Below, piece after piece: positions 48,125 to 58,808 of a stretch of 64,000 nucleotides of DNA (position 1 is its first letter; every line of letters begins with the position of its first letter). The stretch is from Microbacterium limosum (GTDB lineage Bacteria; Actinomycetota; Actinomycetes; Actinomycetales; Microbacteriaceae), in the NCBI RefSeq assembly GCF_036324365.1, contig NZ_CP137080.1, forward strand, positions 496,001-560,000, written 5' to 3'. A program made the position numbers and the translations under genes. The notes beneath the pieces were generated by a model. That model was given only the letters and a program-made list of their open reading frames with translations, was not told where the DNA came from and ran no database searches.

Positions 48125-49360
48125 ATGAGGGTGAACCACAGGGGAGCGCTGGCATTCGGCGCGATAGTCACAGGCGCAGCACTGGTGCTCGCAGGATGCT
48201 CGGGCGGCGGCGGGGACGCCGGCGAGGAGGAAACCGGCGGCTCGGACGGTGCGCTGACCGTCTGGGTCGACGCCGACCGGGCGCGGGCGCTCGAATCCGT
48301 CGCCGCCGACTTCGAGGAGGACCGAGGCATCGCGGTCGACCTCGTCGTCAAGGAGTACGAGGACATCCAGCAGGACTTCACGACCCAGGTGCCCGCGGGC
48401 GAGGGCCCCGACATCACGATCGGCGGCCACGACTGGACGGGCGCCTTCGTGCAGGACGGCGTCGTCGCGCCGGTCGAACTCGGCGACAAGGCCGCAGAGT
48501 TCGAAGACGTCGCCGTGCAGGCCGTGACCTACAACGGCAACACCTACGGGTTGCCGTACGCGATCGAGAACATCGCCATGCTGCGCAACGCCGATCTCGT
48601 CGCCGAACCCGCGACGAGCTTCGACGACATGATCGCGAAGGGGCAGGCCGCCGGCACGCAGTACCCGTTCGTCGTGGGGCTCAACCCCCAGAACTCCGAC
48701 CCGTACCACCTCTACCCGTTCCAGACGTCGTTCGGGAACTCGGTGTTCGCGCAGAACGCCGACGGCTCCTACGACGCCGCGAACCTCACGATCGGCGACG
48801 AGGCGGGCCAGCAGTTCGCGGCATGGCTCGGGCAGCAGGGCGCCGCCGGCATCCTGAACCTGAACCTCGATTCCGACCTGGCGAAGGAGGCGTTCAACGC
48901 CGGGCAGTCGCCGTTCTACCTGACGGGCCCGTGGAACGTCGCCGATGCGCAGGCGGCGGGTGTCAACGTCGCGGTCGACCCGATCCCGTCGGCCGGTGGC
49001 CAGACGGCGTCGCCGTTCGCCGGCGTGCAGGTGTTCTTCGTCAGCGCTCAGTCGGAGAACGCACTCGCGGCGAACGAGTTCCTCGTCAACTACATCGCCA
49101 CCCCTGAGGTGCAGACGGCGCTGTTCGAGGCGGGCGGCCGCGCCCCGGCCCTCACCGAGTCGTTCGAGGCGGCCCAGTCCGACCCGATCGTGGCGGGCTT
49201 CGCCACCGTCGGCGCCGAGGCCGTGCCGATGCCGAGCATTCCGCAGATGGCCGCGGTGTGGGACGACTGGGGCACCACCGAGGTCGCCATCATCCAGGGC
49301 GCCGACCCGGCGTCGAGCTGGACGACGATGGCCGGCAACATCGAGGGCAAGATCGGCTGA
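48125..49360 (+). CDS. malE: Maltose-type ABC substrate-binding lipoprotein
   Basis: A 411-residue extracytoplasmic sugar-binding protein. It has a signal peptide with lipobox VLAGCS and a Gly/Glu-rich linker. The mature part reads [26 protein letters not shown], then [21 protein letters not shown] and [20 protein letters not shown], the MalE-type cluster 1 fold. AGAGAGG precedes the ATG. It is followed by a strong hairpin and then the malF-like gene. Maltose or maltodextrin is the most likely ligand, from overall resemblance and from the MalF partner. Confidence 0.87.
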   Translation: MRVNHRGALAFGAIVTGAALVLAGCSGGGGDAGEEETGGSDGALTVWVDADRARALESVAADFEEDRGIAVDLVVKEYEDIQQDFTTQVPAGEGPDITIGGHDWTGAFVQDGVVAPVELGDKAAEFEDVAVQAVTYNGNTYGLPYAIENIAMLRNADLVAEPATSFDDMIAKGQAAGTQYPFVVGLNPQNSDPYHLYPFQTSFGNSVFAQNADGSYDAANLTIGDEAGQQFAAWLGQQGAAGILNLNLDSDLAKEAFNAGQSPFYLTGPWNVADAQAAGVNVAVDPIPSAGGQTASPFAGVQVFFVSAQSENALAANEFLVNYIATPEVQTALFEAGGRAPALTESFEAAQSDPIVAGFATVGAEAVPMPSIPQMAAVWDDWGTTEVAIIQGADPASSWTTMAGNIEGKIG

Positions 49361-49365
49361 TCGGT

Positions 49366-49401
49366 CGGGTGGGGGATGCCGCGACAGGCGTCCCCCACCC
49401 G
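49366..49401 (+). terminator. Intra-operon hairpin between malE- and malF-like genes
   Basis: CGGGTGGGGGATGCC (49366-49380) pairs with GGCGTCCCCCACCCG (49387-49401): a 15-bp stem with one G-U pair and a six-base loop, five bases after the malE stop. It probably protects malE mRNA or causes partial termination, giving more binding protein than permease. Confidence 0.65.
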
Positions 49402-49426
49402 CCGGTCCGCGCGACCCGGAGCCACG

Positions 49427-51037
<1,611 letters not shown>

Positions 51038-51038
51038 C

Positions 51039-51998
51039 ATGGCAATGAACTCGACCCCGCTCACCGGAGCGCCCGCCCCCGTCGTGGCGGAGGCGATCAA
51101 GGATGCCGGGGCGCGGCCCGCCACTCCCGCCCCGCAGCCGCGGCGGCCGTTCCCGCGCTACTTCCGCGAGACCGGCTGGCGCCATCTCATCGGCATCGTC
51201 ATGCTGCTGTTCGCAGCGTTCCCGCTCGCGTACGTGCTCTCGGCATCCCTCAACCCCGGCGGCACGCTGCTGACGGCGAACGCGCTCTTCCAGAGCGTGG
51301 ACATCGGCAGCTACATCCGGCTCTTCGAGGACCCGCGGCAGCCCTTCGGCGCCTGGTTCGTCAACACCCTCTTCATCGGGCTCACGACGGCGGCGGGCAC
51401 CGTCATCCTGGGGGCTCTCGCCGCCTACGCGTTCTCACGGATGCGGTTCACGGGGCGTCGGTTCGGGCTGCTGACGCTGCTGCTGGTGCAGATGTTCCCG
51501 CAGCTGCTGGCGTTCGTGGCGATCTTCCTGCTCATGTCGGCGATCGCCGATATCTTCCCGGTGCTGGGGCTGAACTCGCAGCTGGGGCTGATCATGGTCT
51601 ACCTCGGCGGCGCGCTCGGCGTGAACACGTACCTGATGTACGGGTTCTTCAACACCGTGCCCTCGTCCATCGACGAGGCGGCGAAGATCGACGGCGCCGG
51701 GCACGCGCGCATCTTCTTCACGATCATCCTGCGGCTGGTCGCGCCCATCCTCGCCGTCATCGGGCTGCTGTCGTTCATCGCCAGCACCAGCGATTTCATC
51801 CTCGCATCGGTGATCCTCGTCGACCCCGACAAGCAGACACTCGCCGTGGGCCTCTACCAGTTCGTCTCGCAGGAGACCGCGCGCAACTGGAGCGTCTTCG
51901 CTGCGGGGGCCGTACTCGCCGCGATCATCCCCGTCGCCCTGTTCCTCGCGCTGCAGCGCTACATCGTGGGCGGCCTGACGGCGGGGAGCGTGAAGTGA
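51039..51998 (+). CDS. malG: Maltose-type ABC permease
   Basis: A 319-residue permease with a proline-rich cytoplasmic N terminus and six membrane segments. The EAA loop is VPSSIDEAAKIDGAGHARIFFTIILRLVAP (in part). It pairs with the preceding malF-like protein. No ATPase gene lies in the operon, as usual in actinobacteria that share one MsiK-type ATPase among sugar importers. Confidence 0.9.
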   Translation: MAMNSTPLTGAPAPVVAEAIKDAGARPATPAPQPRRPFPRYFRETGWRHLIGIVMLLFAAFPLAYVLSASLNPGGTLLTANALFQSVDIGSYIRLFEDPRQPFGAWFVNTLFIGLTTAAGTVILGALAAYAFSRMRFTGRRFGLLTLLLVQMFPQLLAFVAIFLLMSAIADIFPVLGLNSQLGLIMVYLGGALGVNTYLMYGFFNTVPSSIDEAAKIDGAGHARIFFTIILRLVAPILAVIGLLSFIASTSDFILASVILVDPDKQTLAVGLYQFVSQETARNWSVFAAGAVLAAIIPVALFLALQRYIVGGLTAGSVK

Positions 51999-52045
51999 GC
52001 TTGCCTTCGTAGACTGGTCGGCGGCTACCCATCCCCGGAGGTGAC

Positions 52046-52531
52046 ATGCGGCCGCTGACCCGCGAAGACGTCCTCGCATCGTTCGTGAACGCGACACCGG
52101 AGGAACTGCGGCTGATAGAGCTGCCGCACGACTTCCTGCTGACCGACTGGGACCACCTGGACTTCTTCGCGTGGCGCGATCCGCACACGCGGGGTCTCGC
52201 CTACGTCATCACGGAGGAGGACGGTCGGGCCCGCGGCGTCATCATGCGTACCGCGTCGGGGACCTCTCGCGCGCGGTCGGCGATGTGCGACCTGTGCCAC
52301 ACGATGCAGCCGGCCGACCAGGTGAACCTGTTCACGGCCAAGAAGGCCGGTTCCGCGGGCTCGGCGGGCGACGCGGTGGGGTCGTACATCTGCGCCGACC
52401 TCTCCTGCCACGAGACCGTGAGGCTGGCGGCCCCGCTCGCCCCCTCCGAGATTCGCGCGAGCGTTGACCGTCGCATCGACGGCGTGAGACGACGCACGGA
52501 GCGGTTCGTCGAGCGCGTCCTTGCCGCGTGA
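52046..52531 (+). CDS. FBP-domain protein (EF-G-binding type, treble-clef zinc finger)
   Basis: A 161-residue protein. The N-terminal half has LPHDFLLTDWDHLDFFAWRDP. The C-terminal half has a CxxC...C...C zinc site (AMCDLCHTM, YICADLSCHETVR), the pattern of the FBP C-terminal domain that binds elongation factor G. GGAGG precedes the ATG. In mycobacteria and relatives the family is linked to fusidic-acid-type tolerance; that role is only inferred here. Confidence 0.85.
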   Translation: MRPLTREDVLASFVNATPEELRLIELPHDFLLTDWDHLDFFAWRDPHTRGLAYVITEEDGRARGVIMRTASGTSRARSAMCDLCHTMQPADQVNLFTAKKAGSAGSAGDAVGSYICADLSCHETVRLAAPLAPSEIRASVDRRIDGVRRRTERFVERVLAA

Positions 52532-52571
52532 CCCGCGGCGCGACAGGATCGAGCTGGACAGAAAGGCTGCC

Positions 52572-53495
52572 ATGAGCACCACACGCACGGTCGTCGTCGG
52601 CGACGCCCTGATCGACGAATTGCGCGACGACCGTGGGGTGCGGGAGTTCGTCGGCGGTGCCGCCTTGAACGTCGCGGTGGGTCTCTCGCGACTGGGAGTG
52701 CCGACCACGCTCATCGCGATGGTGGGCGACGACGAGGCGGGACAGCGCATCCGCGCGTACCTCCGCGACTTCGATGTGCAGCTGCTGGCGTCACCCTCGC
52801 CGCACGGGAGCTCGCGGGCGGTGAGCACGAGGGTCGGCGGGGCCGAGCCGCAGTACGTATTCAACGAGGCCGCGCAGGGCCGCCGCATCGTCTTCGGCGA
52901 CGCCGAACGGGCCGCGATCGCCGACGCGCCGTTCACGGTCGTCAGCTGCTTCCCGTTCGACGACGAGCCCCAGGCCGCGGAGTTCGCCGATGCGCTCGCC
53001 GCTTCGCAGACGCGACTGGTGATCGACCCCAACCCCCGGACGGGGATGATGCGCGATCTCGCGGCGTTCGTCGCCGGGTACGAGGCGCTCGTGCCGCGAG
53101 CCGACCTCGTGAAGCTGGGGGACGATGACGCGGCGCTGCTCTACGCCTCCCCTCTCAGCGAGGCGGTCGATGCCACCCGGGCGCTCGGTGCGCCGGTCGT
53201 GCTCTGCACTCGCGGCGGCGCCGGAGCGGGCATCGTCGCCGAGGGTGTCGACATCGCCGTGCCCATCGCGTCGATGCCTGGGCGCATCGTCGACACGATG
53301 GGGGCGGGGGATGCGAGCCTGGCGGCGACGGTCGCCGCTCTCGTCGGCGAGAACGTCCCGAGCGATGCCGCGTCGTGGGAGATGGCGCTCGAGGGGGCGA
53401 TGCGGATCGCGGCCGCGACCTGCCGCTTCGAGGGGGCGTTGCTGCGCACCCCCGACGAGCTCGCCGACGTCGACGTGGACAGACTCAGCACCTGA
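52572..53495 (+). CDS. PfkB-family carbohydrate kinase (fructokinase-like)
   Basis: A 307-residue ribokinase-fold kinase. VGDALIDELRDDRGVREFVGGAALNVAVGLSRLG is the N-terminal sugar-binding region (in part) and RIVDTMGAGDASLAATVAAL holds the catalytic aspartate of PfkB signature 2. The start ATG follows GAAAGG. It could phosphorylate fructose or a related sugar; being near the malEFG-like operon does not prove a link. It is the last gene before tRNA-Tyr. Confidence 0.87.
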   Translation: MSTTRTVVVGDALIDELRDDRGVREFVGGAALNVAVGLSRLGVPTTLIAMVGDDEAGQRIRAYLRDFDVQLLASPSPHGSSRAVSTRVGGAEPQYVFNEAAQGRRIVFGDAERAAIADAPFTVVSCFPFDDEPQAAEFADALAASQTRLVIDPNPRTGMMRDLAAFVAGYEALVPRADLVKLGDDDAALLYASPLSEAVDATRALGAPVVLCTRGGAGAGIVAEGVDIAVPIASMPGRIVDTMGAGDASLAATVAALVGENVPSDAASWEMALEGAMRIAAATCRFEGALLRTPDELADVDVDRLST

Positions 53496-53574
53496 TTTCT
53501 ACCGTCGCGGGGAGACCGGGTAAGATCGTTTCTTGCGCCTCCGGTCGTCTGAGGAAGTCGGACGGGCGCGCACT

Positions 53575-53659
53575 GGCGAGTTACCCAAGCGGCCAAAGGG
53601 ATCTGACTGTAAATCAGCCGGCGTAGCCTTCGGGGGTTCGAATCCCTCACTCGCCACCA
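53575..53659 (+). tRNA. tRNA-Tyr (anticodon GTA), CCA encoded
   Basis: The acceptor arms GGCGAGT (53575-53581) and ACTCGCC (53649-53655) pair perfectly. The anticodon stem-loop is CTGA-CTGTAAA-TCAG, giving GTA. A long variable arm (CCGGCGTAGCCTTCGG region) fits a class II tRNA, and GGGTTCGAATCCC is the T arm. Discriminator A is followed by CCA. Confidence 0.95.
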
Positions 53660-53660
53660 T
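53645..53660. repeat. 16-bp direct repeat at tRNA-Tyr 3' end, copy 1
   Basis: CCTCACTCGCCACCAT covers the end of the tRNA gene including CCA. An identical copy lies at 54964-54979, on the far side of the IS481-like element. This is the layout of attachment sites after integration at a tRNA 3' end. Confidence 0.7.
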
Positions 53661-53661
53661 G

Positions 53662-54955
53662 TGATGAGTCGCGACATAGGAGACATCTGAGTCGCGTCAT
53701 AGGCGACATTTACGAGAGAGAGTCCGGCCATCGGCCGGGCTCTCTCTCGTTGTTTCGCCAGTAGGTCCGGGCGGGGTCGATGGTGTTGGTCGCGATGATT
53801 TCGCCGGTGTCGAGGTGGATGACGGTGACGGTGTGTTCGTCGGCGATGAGGATGCAGCGTTTCCCGCGGTGGTTGGCCGCCGATGCCGAGGTGGTGCATG
53901 CGGGCCGCGCGGCGGAAGCTGATTTTCCCGTTGCTGTCGACGTGGTCGTGTCGGATCCGGTAGTGGGTGCGGTCGCTGTGGCCGGCGGGGGTGGCTTTCG
54001 GGGTGGCGGCGTAGGCGAGGTCGGGTGTGGTTGCGTGGGCGCGGTGGGGTCGGGTGGTGTTGTAGTAGTCCCGGAACTGGTCGAGCTGGGTCTGGAGCTC
54101 CGTGATGGTTGCCGCGCGGGGTCGGGCGGTGAGCCAGCGTTTGAGGGTCTGGTGGAAGCGTTCGATCTTCCCTTGGGTTTGCGGGTGGTTCGGGGTGCCG
54201 TTCTTCTGTCGGATGTTCAGCGCGGCGAGGACGTATTCGAACTCGTTGCGTCCCCCTCCGTGGCGGGCGGTGTAGACGCGTCCGTTGTCGGTGAGGGTCG
54301 ATGCGGGCGGTCCGAACTCGTCGACGCAGTGTAGGAAGGTGTCCACGACGGTTTTGCCGGTGACGGGGTGGTGGACGGTGCAGGAGAGCAGTTTGCGGGA
54401 GTGGTCGTCGAGCCAGTTCAGGATCTCGACGTCGGTGCCCTCGGCCAGGCGCCAGTGGGTGAAGTCGGATTGCCAGGTCTCGTTGGGCCTGTCTGCTTCG
54501 AACCGGATGTAGGAGGAGCGGGGGCGTTTGCGGGGTTCGGGGGCGATCAGCCCGGCAGTGTGCAGGATGCGGCGGATGGTGGAGGTCGACGGGGCCTGTA
54601 GCCCTTCCTGGGTCAGGTGCCAGGCGATCGTGACCGGGCCAGCGTCGGTTCCGGCCGCGGTCAGCGCGGCCCGCAGCTGCACGATCCGGTCACGGACCCG
54701 GTCGGTGACCGCCTGCGGGCTGGTCAACGGGGCACGGGATCGGGGCTTCAGCCCGTCCAGACCCTCGTCGCGGTAACGGGCGAGGAGCTTGTGTAAGTAC
54801 TGCCGAGACATCCCGTACTCGGCCGCTGCTGCCGGTGACCGACAGCTCCCCGGCGACGATCTTCAACACCACGACCCGATGCTTCGACGACATGCACGAG
54901 TGTCGCCTATGACGCGACTCACGTGTCGCCGATCACCTGTCGCCTATGTCGTGAA
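53662..54955. mobile_element. IS481-like insertion sequence, degenerate
   Basis: The element carries one leftward transposase gene with two frameshifts. Inverted ends are present: a perfect 21-bp pair at 53688-53708 and 54901-54921, plus outer related sequences (GCGACATAGGAGACA at 53671-53685, TGTCGCCTATGTCG at 54939-54952). The precise outer borders are uncertain. It is inserted just behind tRNA-Tyr, between two copies of the tRNA 3' end. Confidence 0.8.
53710..54893 (-). pseudogene. IS481-family transposase, two frameshifts
   Basis: The N terminus (MSSKHRVVVLKIVAGELSVT) is in one frame. The main body is in another, from AAAAEYGMSRQYLHKL onward: HTH domain (VTIAWHLTQEG, STIRRILHTAGL) and DDE catalytic domain (NETWQSDFTHWRL, TDNGRVYTARHG, QGKIERFHQTLKRWL). 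The first break is near 54835. A second break near 53886, after MHHLGIG, shifts the C-terminal block ANHRGKRCILIADEHTVTV to a third phase, which ends at 53710. At each break one base is extra or two are missing. All three catalytic acids are still encoded, but the protein cannot be made intact without frameshifting. Confidence 0.8.
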
Positions 54956-54963
54956 CCCAGACA

Positions 54964-54979
54964 CCTCACTCGCCACCAT
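54964..54979. repeat. 16-bp direct repeat of tRNA-Tyr 3' end, copy 2
   Basis: CCTCACTCGCCACCAT, identical to 53645-53660. The sequence after it leads into a terminator-like hairpin that would fit the original downstream region of tRNA-Tyr. Confidence 0.7.
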
Positions 54980-54982
54980 TGT

Positions 54983-55026
54983 GAATGGCCCGGAACGACT
55001 GACCAAGCTCGGTCTCCGGGCCGTTC
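54983..55026 (+). terminator. Hairpin, probably the original tRNA-Tyr terminator
   Basis: GAATGGCCCGG (54983-54993) pairs with CCGGGCCGTTC (55016-55026) with one wobble pair, loop of 22 bases, followed by CGCTTTCC. It lies just after the second copy of the tRNA 3' end, and also downstream of the converging LacI gene. Confidence 0.55.
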
Positions 55027-55103
55027 CGCTTTCCGGCGGGCGTGCCGGATCCCCGCATCTGCGAGACTCTCGAGCTCAACGGTTCCGGTGCGCTCGAATG
55101 CTC

Positions 55104-56105
55104 CTATACCGTCGAGCCCCGGACGATCAGGGTGCACTCGACGCGGTGTTCCCCCGGGGAGGCCTCGCCGGCGATGGCCTCCGTCAGGAGACGGGCGGCG
55201 ACATCACCGACCTTCGTGAGATTCATATCGATACTCGTGATGGGGGGTCGGCTCGCGAGCGTCATGATGTCCCAGTTGTCGAATCCGACGACCGCCACGT
55301 CATCGGGCACCGAGACCCCCGCCGACGAGAGCTCGTCGATCAGCCCTCGAGCGATCTGATCGCTCGCACAGAACACGCCGTCGAATTCGTCGCCGCGTCG
55401 CAGTAGCATCCGCGCCGCCTGGCGTCCGGCTTCTTCCTCCCATGACACGAAGAGCGGGGCGGTGGTGAGGTCGAGCCCCGCAGCGGCAAGAGCTTCGCGG
55501 AACCCTCTCAGACGAAGGTGCGATGCGGTGTAGCTGGCGGGACCGCCCACATAGGCCAGTCTCGTTCGCCCGACTTCCAGGAGGTGGTCGCCGGCGAGGC
55601 GACCACCCTGCGCATCATCCGGGACCACGGAGATATCGTCCGGTCGTTCCGAGGGCGAGTAGGCGTAGACGACGGGAACGGAAACGAGGTCGCTGAGTGA
55701 GGGCCGTGGGTCGCTGCGCAACGACGTGACCAGGATGCCGTCGACGTTGCGAGCGGAGAGCGTGCGAATCCAATGGCGTTCGCGCACGGGATCCTCACGG
55801 GCATCGCAGAAAAGAATCGCCATCTGACCGGTGGCGAGCGAGTCCTCCGCGCCGAGCATGACGGGCACGCTGAATCGCCCGAGCTGGTCGGACGTTATGA
55901 GCCCCACGGTGTAGGAGCGGCCGGAGACGAGCCCGAGCGCGGCGACGTTGGGCTCGTAGCCCAGCTTCTCCGCGGCGGCAAGCACGCGTTCGCGTGTATC
56001 TCGGCGGAGGGCGCCGCGTCCGGTCAAGGCTTTGGAGGCGGTGCCGGTCGAGACGCCAGCAACGCGCGCGACATCGGCGAGCTTCGGCCGGGGAGCGTTC
56101 GTCAT
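55104..56105 (-). CDS. LacI-family regulator of the adjacent sugar cluster
   Basis: A 333-residue repressor. The N-terminal HTH is KLADVARVAGVSTGTASKALTGRGALRRDTRERVLAAAEKLGYEPN (in part), the exact LacI layout; note TASKAL in place of the more common TVSRVL hinge of the recognition helix. The effector domain contains VPVVYAYSP, YVGGPASYTASHLRLRGF and VGFDNWDIMTLASRPPITSIDMN. AGGAGGA precedes the ATG. It is divergent from the oxidoreductase gene that opens a sugar ABC operon and likely controls it. Confidence 0.9.
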   Translation of the reverse strand: MTNAPRPKLADVARVAGVSTGTASKALTGRGALRRDTRERVLAAAEKLGYEPNVAALGLVSGRSYTVGLITSDQLGRFSVPVMLGAEDSLATGQMAILFCDAREDPVRERHWIRTLSARNVDGILVTSLRSDPRPSLSDLVSVPVVYAYSPSERPDDISVVPDDAQGGRLAGDHLLEVGRTRLAYVGGPASYTASHLRLRGFREALAAAGLDLTTAPLFVSWEEEAGRQAARMLLRRGDEFDGVFCASDQIARGLIDELSSAGVSVPDDVAVVGFDNWDIMTLASRPPITSIDMNLTKVGDVAARLLTEAIAGEASPGEHRVECTLIVRGSTV

Positions 56106-56135
56106 GTGTCCTCCTGGTTGACACTGACCATAGCA

Positions 56136-56151
56136 CTTTCGGAAAGTTTCC
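56136..56151. promoter_or_regulatory. Palindromic operator candidate before the LacI gene
   Basis: CTTTCGGAAAGTTTCC contains two overlapping odd palindromes, CTTTCGGAAAG and GGAAAGTTTCC. It lies about 30 bases upstream of the LacI gene start, fitting autorepression. Confidence 0.5.
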
Positions 56152-56266
56152 TAGCTCGGCCCTGATTTTCCGGTTGAGGTTGCGCTCTCGGAGACTCGGA
56201 CATGCCAGAAAAATAGAGAGAAATTGTCCATTGCGCAGGGGTAGGCGTATGGGTAGCATCGAGACA

Positions 56267-56290
56267 GTTTCCGAATGAGAAACCGTTTGC
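56267..56290. promoter_or_regulatory. LacI-type operator candidate before the oxidoreductase gene
   Basis: GTTTCCGAATGAGAAAC forms an inverted repeat and runs into GAAACCGTTTGC (56279-56290), a typical LacI-type operator with central CG. It lies 13 bases before the ATG at 56303. Confidence 0.5.
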
Positions 56291-56302
56291 CTAACTTGAA
56301 GG

Positions 56303-57469
56303 ATGTCGATGCACGTCATGAATCTCGCGAAGGGTGACCTCACGGTTGCTCTTGTCGGACTACGGTTCGGCGCAGAGTTCGCTCCGATCTATCAGGCTCA
56401 TCCCGACGTACGCGAAGTCGTGCTTTGCGATTCGGATCCGGAGCAGCTGGAGACCGTCGGCGCTCGGTTCGGAATCAGCCGCCGGATGTCATCGCTGGAG
56501 GAGGTCCTCGCTGCGCCCGACATTGACGCGGTGCACCTCGTCACGCCGTTGACGTTGCACGGGAGCCAGTCCATCCAAGTGATGGAGTCGGGCAAGCACT
56601 GCGCAGTGACGATTCCGGCCGCACTCTCCATGGAGGAACTCGACAGCCTGGTCGACGTCGAAAAGCGGACCGGGATGCGGTACATGATGATGGAGACCGC
56701 CGTCTACACTCGCGAGTTCTTGTTCGTCCGCGAGATGTTCGAACGCGGTGAATTCGGCGCGCTTTCATTCGCCCGCGGCGCGCATCTTCAGGACATGGAA
56801 GGTTGGCCGGCTTACTGGCGGGGCTTCCCGCCCATCGCGCACATCACGCATGCACTTGCCCCGGTCCTCGCGCTTACCGGTACGGGAGCCGACCGGGTCC
56901 ACTGTTTCGGGTCCGGGCGGCTGAGCGACGAAATGGCAAGCGCGTACGGGAACCCCTTCCCCGTGGAGACCGCCATCTTCCGTCTCGACGACGTCGACAT
57001 ATCGGTAGAGGTGACGCGGTCGATGTTCAGGACCGCCCGCCCGTACACCGAGAGTTTCGCCATCTACGGCGACAGGTTGGGCTTCGAATGGCCGCAGCTG
57101 GAGGACGAGCAGCCGTTGCTGTTCGAGATGGGTGCCCTCTCGACCGAACGAGGGAGGCCGATCGACGTGAAGCGTCTCGATGTCCCCGACCGCGCCGACC
57201 TGCTTCCGGAAGAGATCCGCCCGTTCACGCGGGAATCCGTGTATCAGGGAGGCGACCACTTGTCGTTCGTCCAGGGTGGCGGTCACGGCGGCTCCCATCC
57301 TCACCTCGTGCACGAATTCGTGCGTGCAGTGGTGGAAGATCGCCAGTCTGCCATCGACGCGGCCACGGCGGCCAATTGGACAGCGGCCGGCCTGGCGGCT
57401 CATGAGTCGGCGATGCAGCAAGGCGCCGAAGTGACGATCCCACGGTTCGATCATCAACTGGTCGCTTGA
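56303..57469 (+). CDS. Gfo/Idh/MocA-family oxidoreductase
   Basis: A 388-residue NAD(P)-dependent sugar oxidoreductase. The Rossmann part has LTVALVGLRFGAEFAPIY, and DAVHLVTPLTLHGSQSIQVMESGKHCAVTIPAA, where most members have EKP; here the sequence is TIP. The C-terminal domain is the usual beta sheet. It leads an operon with a sugar importer and faces a LacI regulator, so it probably oxidises or epimerises the imported sugar or glycoside. The glycine-rich loop (VGLRFGAEF) is unusual compared with GxGxxG, so cofactor use is less certain. Confidence 0.82.
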   Translation: MSMHVMNLAKGDLTVALVGLRFGAEFAPIYQAHPDVREVVLCDSDPEQLETVGARFGISRRMSSLEEVLAAPDIDAVHLVTPLTLHGSQSIQVMESGKHCAVTIPAALSMEELDSLVDVEKRTGMRYMMMETAVYTREFLFVREMFERGEFGALSFARGAHLQDMEGWPAYWRGFPPIAHITHALAPVLALTGTGADRVHCFGSGRLSDEMASAYGNPFPVETAIFRLDDVDISVEVTRSMFRTARPYTESFAIYGDRLGFEWPQLEDEQPLLFEMGALSTERGRPIDVKRLDVPDRADLLPEEIRPFTRESVYQGGDHLSFVQGGGHGGSHPHLVHEFVRAVVEDRQSAIDAATAANWTAAGLAAHESAMQQGAEVTIPRFDHQLVA

Positions 57470-57503
57470 CGCTCCACCCCACAACCCACAAGAAGGACGT
57501 GCA

Positions 57504-58742
57504 ATGAAGCTCGAAACTACTCACCAATCGTGGCGTGCCGCCGCGGCCCTCGGCATCGCCATCGGGGTCACGCTCTCGCTCGGGGCATGCTCCTCAGGTT
57601 CTGGGGCATCCACTGACGGGGAGAAGCTGATCCTCTGGGACTACCAACAGGAGCCTGGCGCGGAGTACCTGAAACGACTGACTGATTACACCGCCGAGAC
57701 CGGAATCGAAGTCGAGCGGGTAGCGATCAAGTACGAGGACTTCCTCGGAAAGATACTTCAGGCAGCGGCCGCGAACTCCCTTCCCGACGTCATCATGATC
57801 GACAATCCGTGGAACTCTGCCATGGCCGCCGAGGGTGTTCTCCTGGACCTGACGGATCGCGTGGAGGAGTGGGGGCAGTGGGACCAGTACTTCGACGGCC
57901 CCGCTGAGTCCGCGACCTGGGACGGGAAGATCTACGGGGTTCCCAACGAGAGCAACGATCTGATCATGTACTACGACAAGACGGTCTTCGACGAGGCAGG
58001 CCTCGCGGCTCCGACCACGTGGGAGGAGCTGAAAAGCGCCGCCGAGCAGCTGACCACAGCCGACCGGTACGGCTTCTCGACGTCGATGATCAAGAGCGAG
58101 AACTCCGTCTTCGTCTTCGAGTCCTTGCTCTGGCAAGCCGGTGCCGACCTGGACTCGCTGGACTCTCCGGAGGCCCTCGAAGCAATGGAGTTCCTGAAGT
58201 CCCTCCAGGACAGCGGCGCGATGTCCAAAGAGGTGCTCAGCTGGGATCTCCGAGGCGGAGTGACCGAGTTGGTGAACGGCCGGTCAGCGATCGCATTCGG
58301 CGGCACCTGGGACGGCGGCTGGATCGAAGAGAACATGGACAATGAGCTCGGCATCGCCCTCCTGCCCGCCGGTCCTGCGGGACAGGCTTCCAATCTCGGC
58401 GGCGAGAACTGGGCCATCACGGCAACGTCCAAGCATGCCGATGCGGCATGGGACCTGGTGACCTTCGCCGTGGATCCCGAGCAATCGCTGCCGTACCTGG
58501 TGGAATCGGGACAGCTGCCGTCGCGTCAGGACATCGCTGAGGAGCAGGCGTTCACGCAGGAGCCCTTCGCGACCTACATCGAGCAGCTCGCCGTGGCTCG
58601 CGCGCGTGTGTACGGCCCCGAGTATCCCCGAATGGCAGACGCCCTCACGACGGCATTCCAGTCTGTCTTGAGCGGCCAGGAGGGGCCTGAAGCGGCCCTG
58701 CAGGAGGCCGCCACCACCATTCAACCTCTGCTCGCAGAGTAG
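57504..58742 (+). CDS. Sugar ABC-transporter binding lipoprotein
   Basis: A 412-residue cluster 1 sugar-binding protein. Signal peptide with lipobox SLGACS; mature part LILWDYQQEPGAEYLKRLTDYTAETGIEVERV, then LPDVIMIDNPWNSAMAAEGVLLDLT and GVPNESNDLIMYYDKTVFDEAGL. AGAAGGACG precedes the ATG. The ligand is unknown. The stop is followed after two bases by a 13-bp hairpin and then the permease genes. Confidence 0.88.
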   Translation: MKLETTHQSWRAAAALGIAIGVTLSLGACSSGSGASTDGEKLILWDYQQEPGAEYLKRLTDYTAETGIEVERVAIKYEDFLGKILQAAAANSLPDVIMIDNPWNSAMAAEGVLLDLTDRVEEWGQWDQYFDGPAESATWDGKIYGVPNESNDLIMYYDKTVFDEAGLAAPTTWEELKSAAEQLTTADRYGFSTSMIKSENSVFVFESLLWQAGADLDSLDSPEALEAMEFLKSLQDSGAMSKEVLSWDLRGGVTELVNGRSAIAFGGTWDGGWIEENMDNELGIALLPAGPAGQASNLGGENWAITATSKHADAAWDLVTFAVDPEQSLPYLVESGQLPSRQDIAEEQAFTQEPFATYIEQLAVARARVYGPEYPRMADALTTAFQSVLSGQEGPEAALQEAATTIQPLLAE

Positions 58743-58744
58743 GC

Positions 58745-58778
58745 AGTGGGCGCCCGCTGCGACCGGCGGGCGCCCACT
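58745..58778 (+). terminator. Intra-operon hairpin after the sugar-binding protein gene
   Basis: AGTGGGCGCCCGC (58745-58757) pairs perfectly with GCGGGCGCCCACT (58766-58778) over an eight-base loop and is followed by TTCG. It parallels the hairpin at 49366-49401 in the malEFG-like operon. Confidence 0.7.
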
Positions 58779-58808
58779 TTCGTTCGAGTCGAAGAGGAGA
58801 TTGAACGA

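Noticed and set aside
52011..52016. TAGACT before the FBP-domain gene as a leaderless -10
   Set aside because: It lies about 30 bases before the ATG, which has its own GGAGG ribosome site, so a normal leader is more likely.
53141..53709. Apparent fusion of the transposase to downstream residues through the tRNA and kinase region
   Set aside because: The continuation is the wrong frame after the second frameshift; the true C-terminal block is in another phase and ends at 53710.
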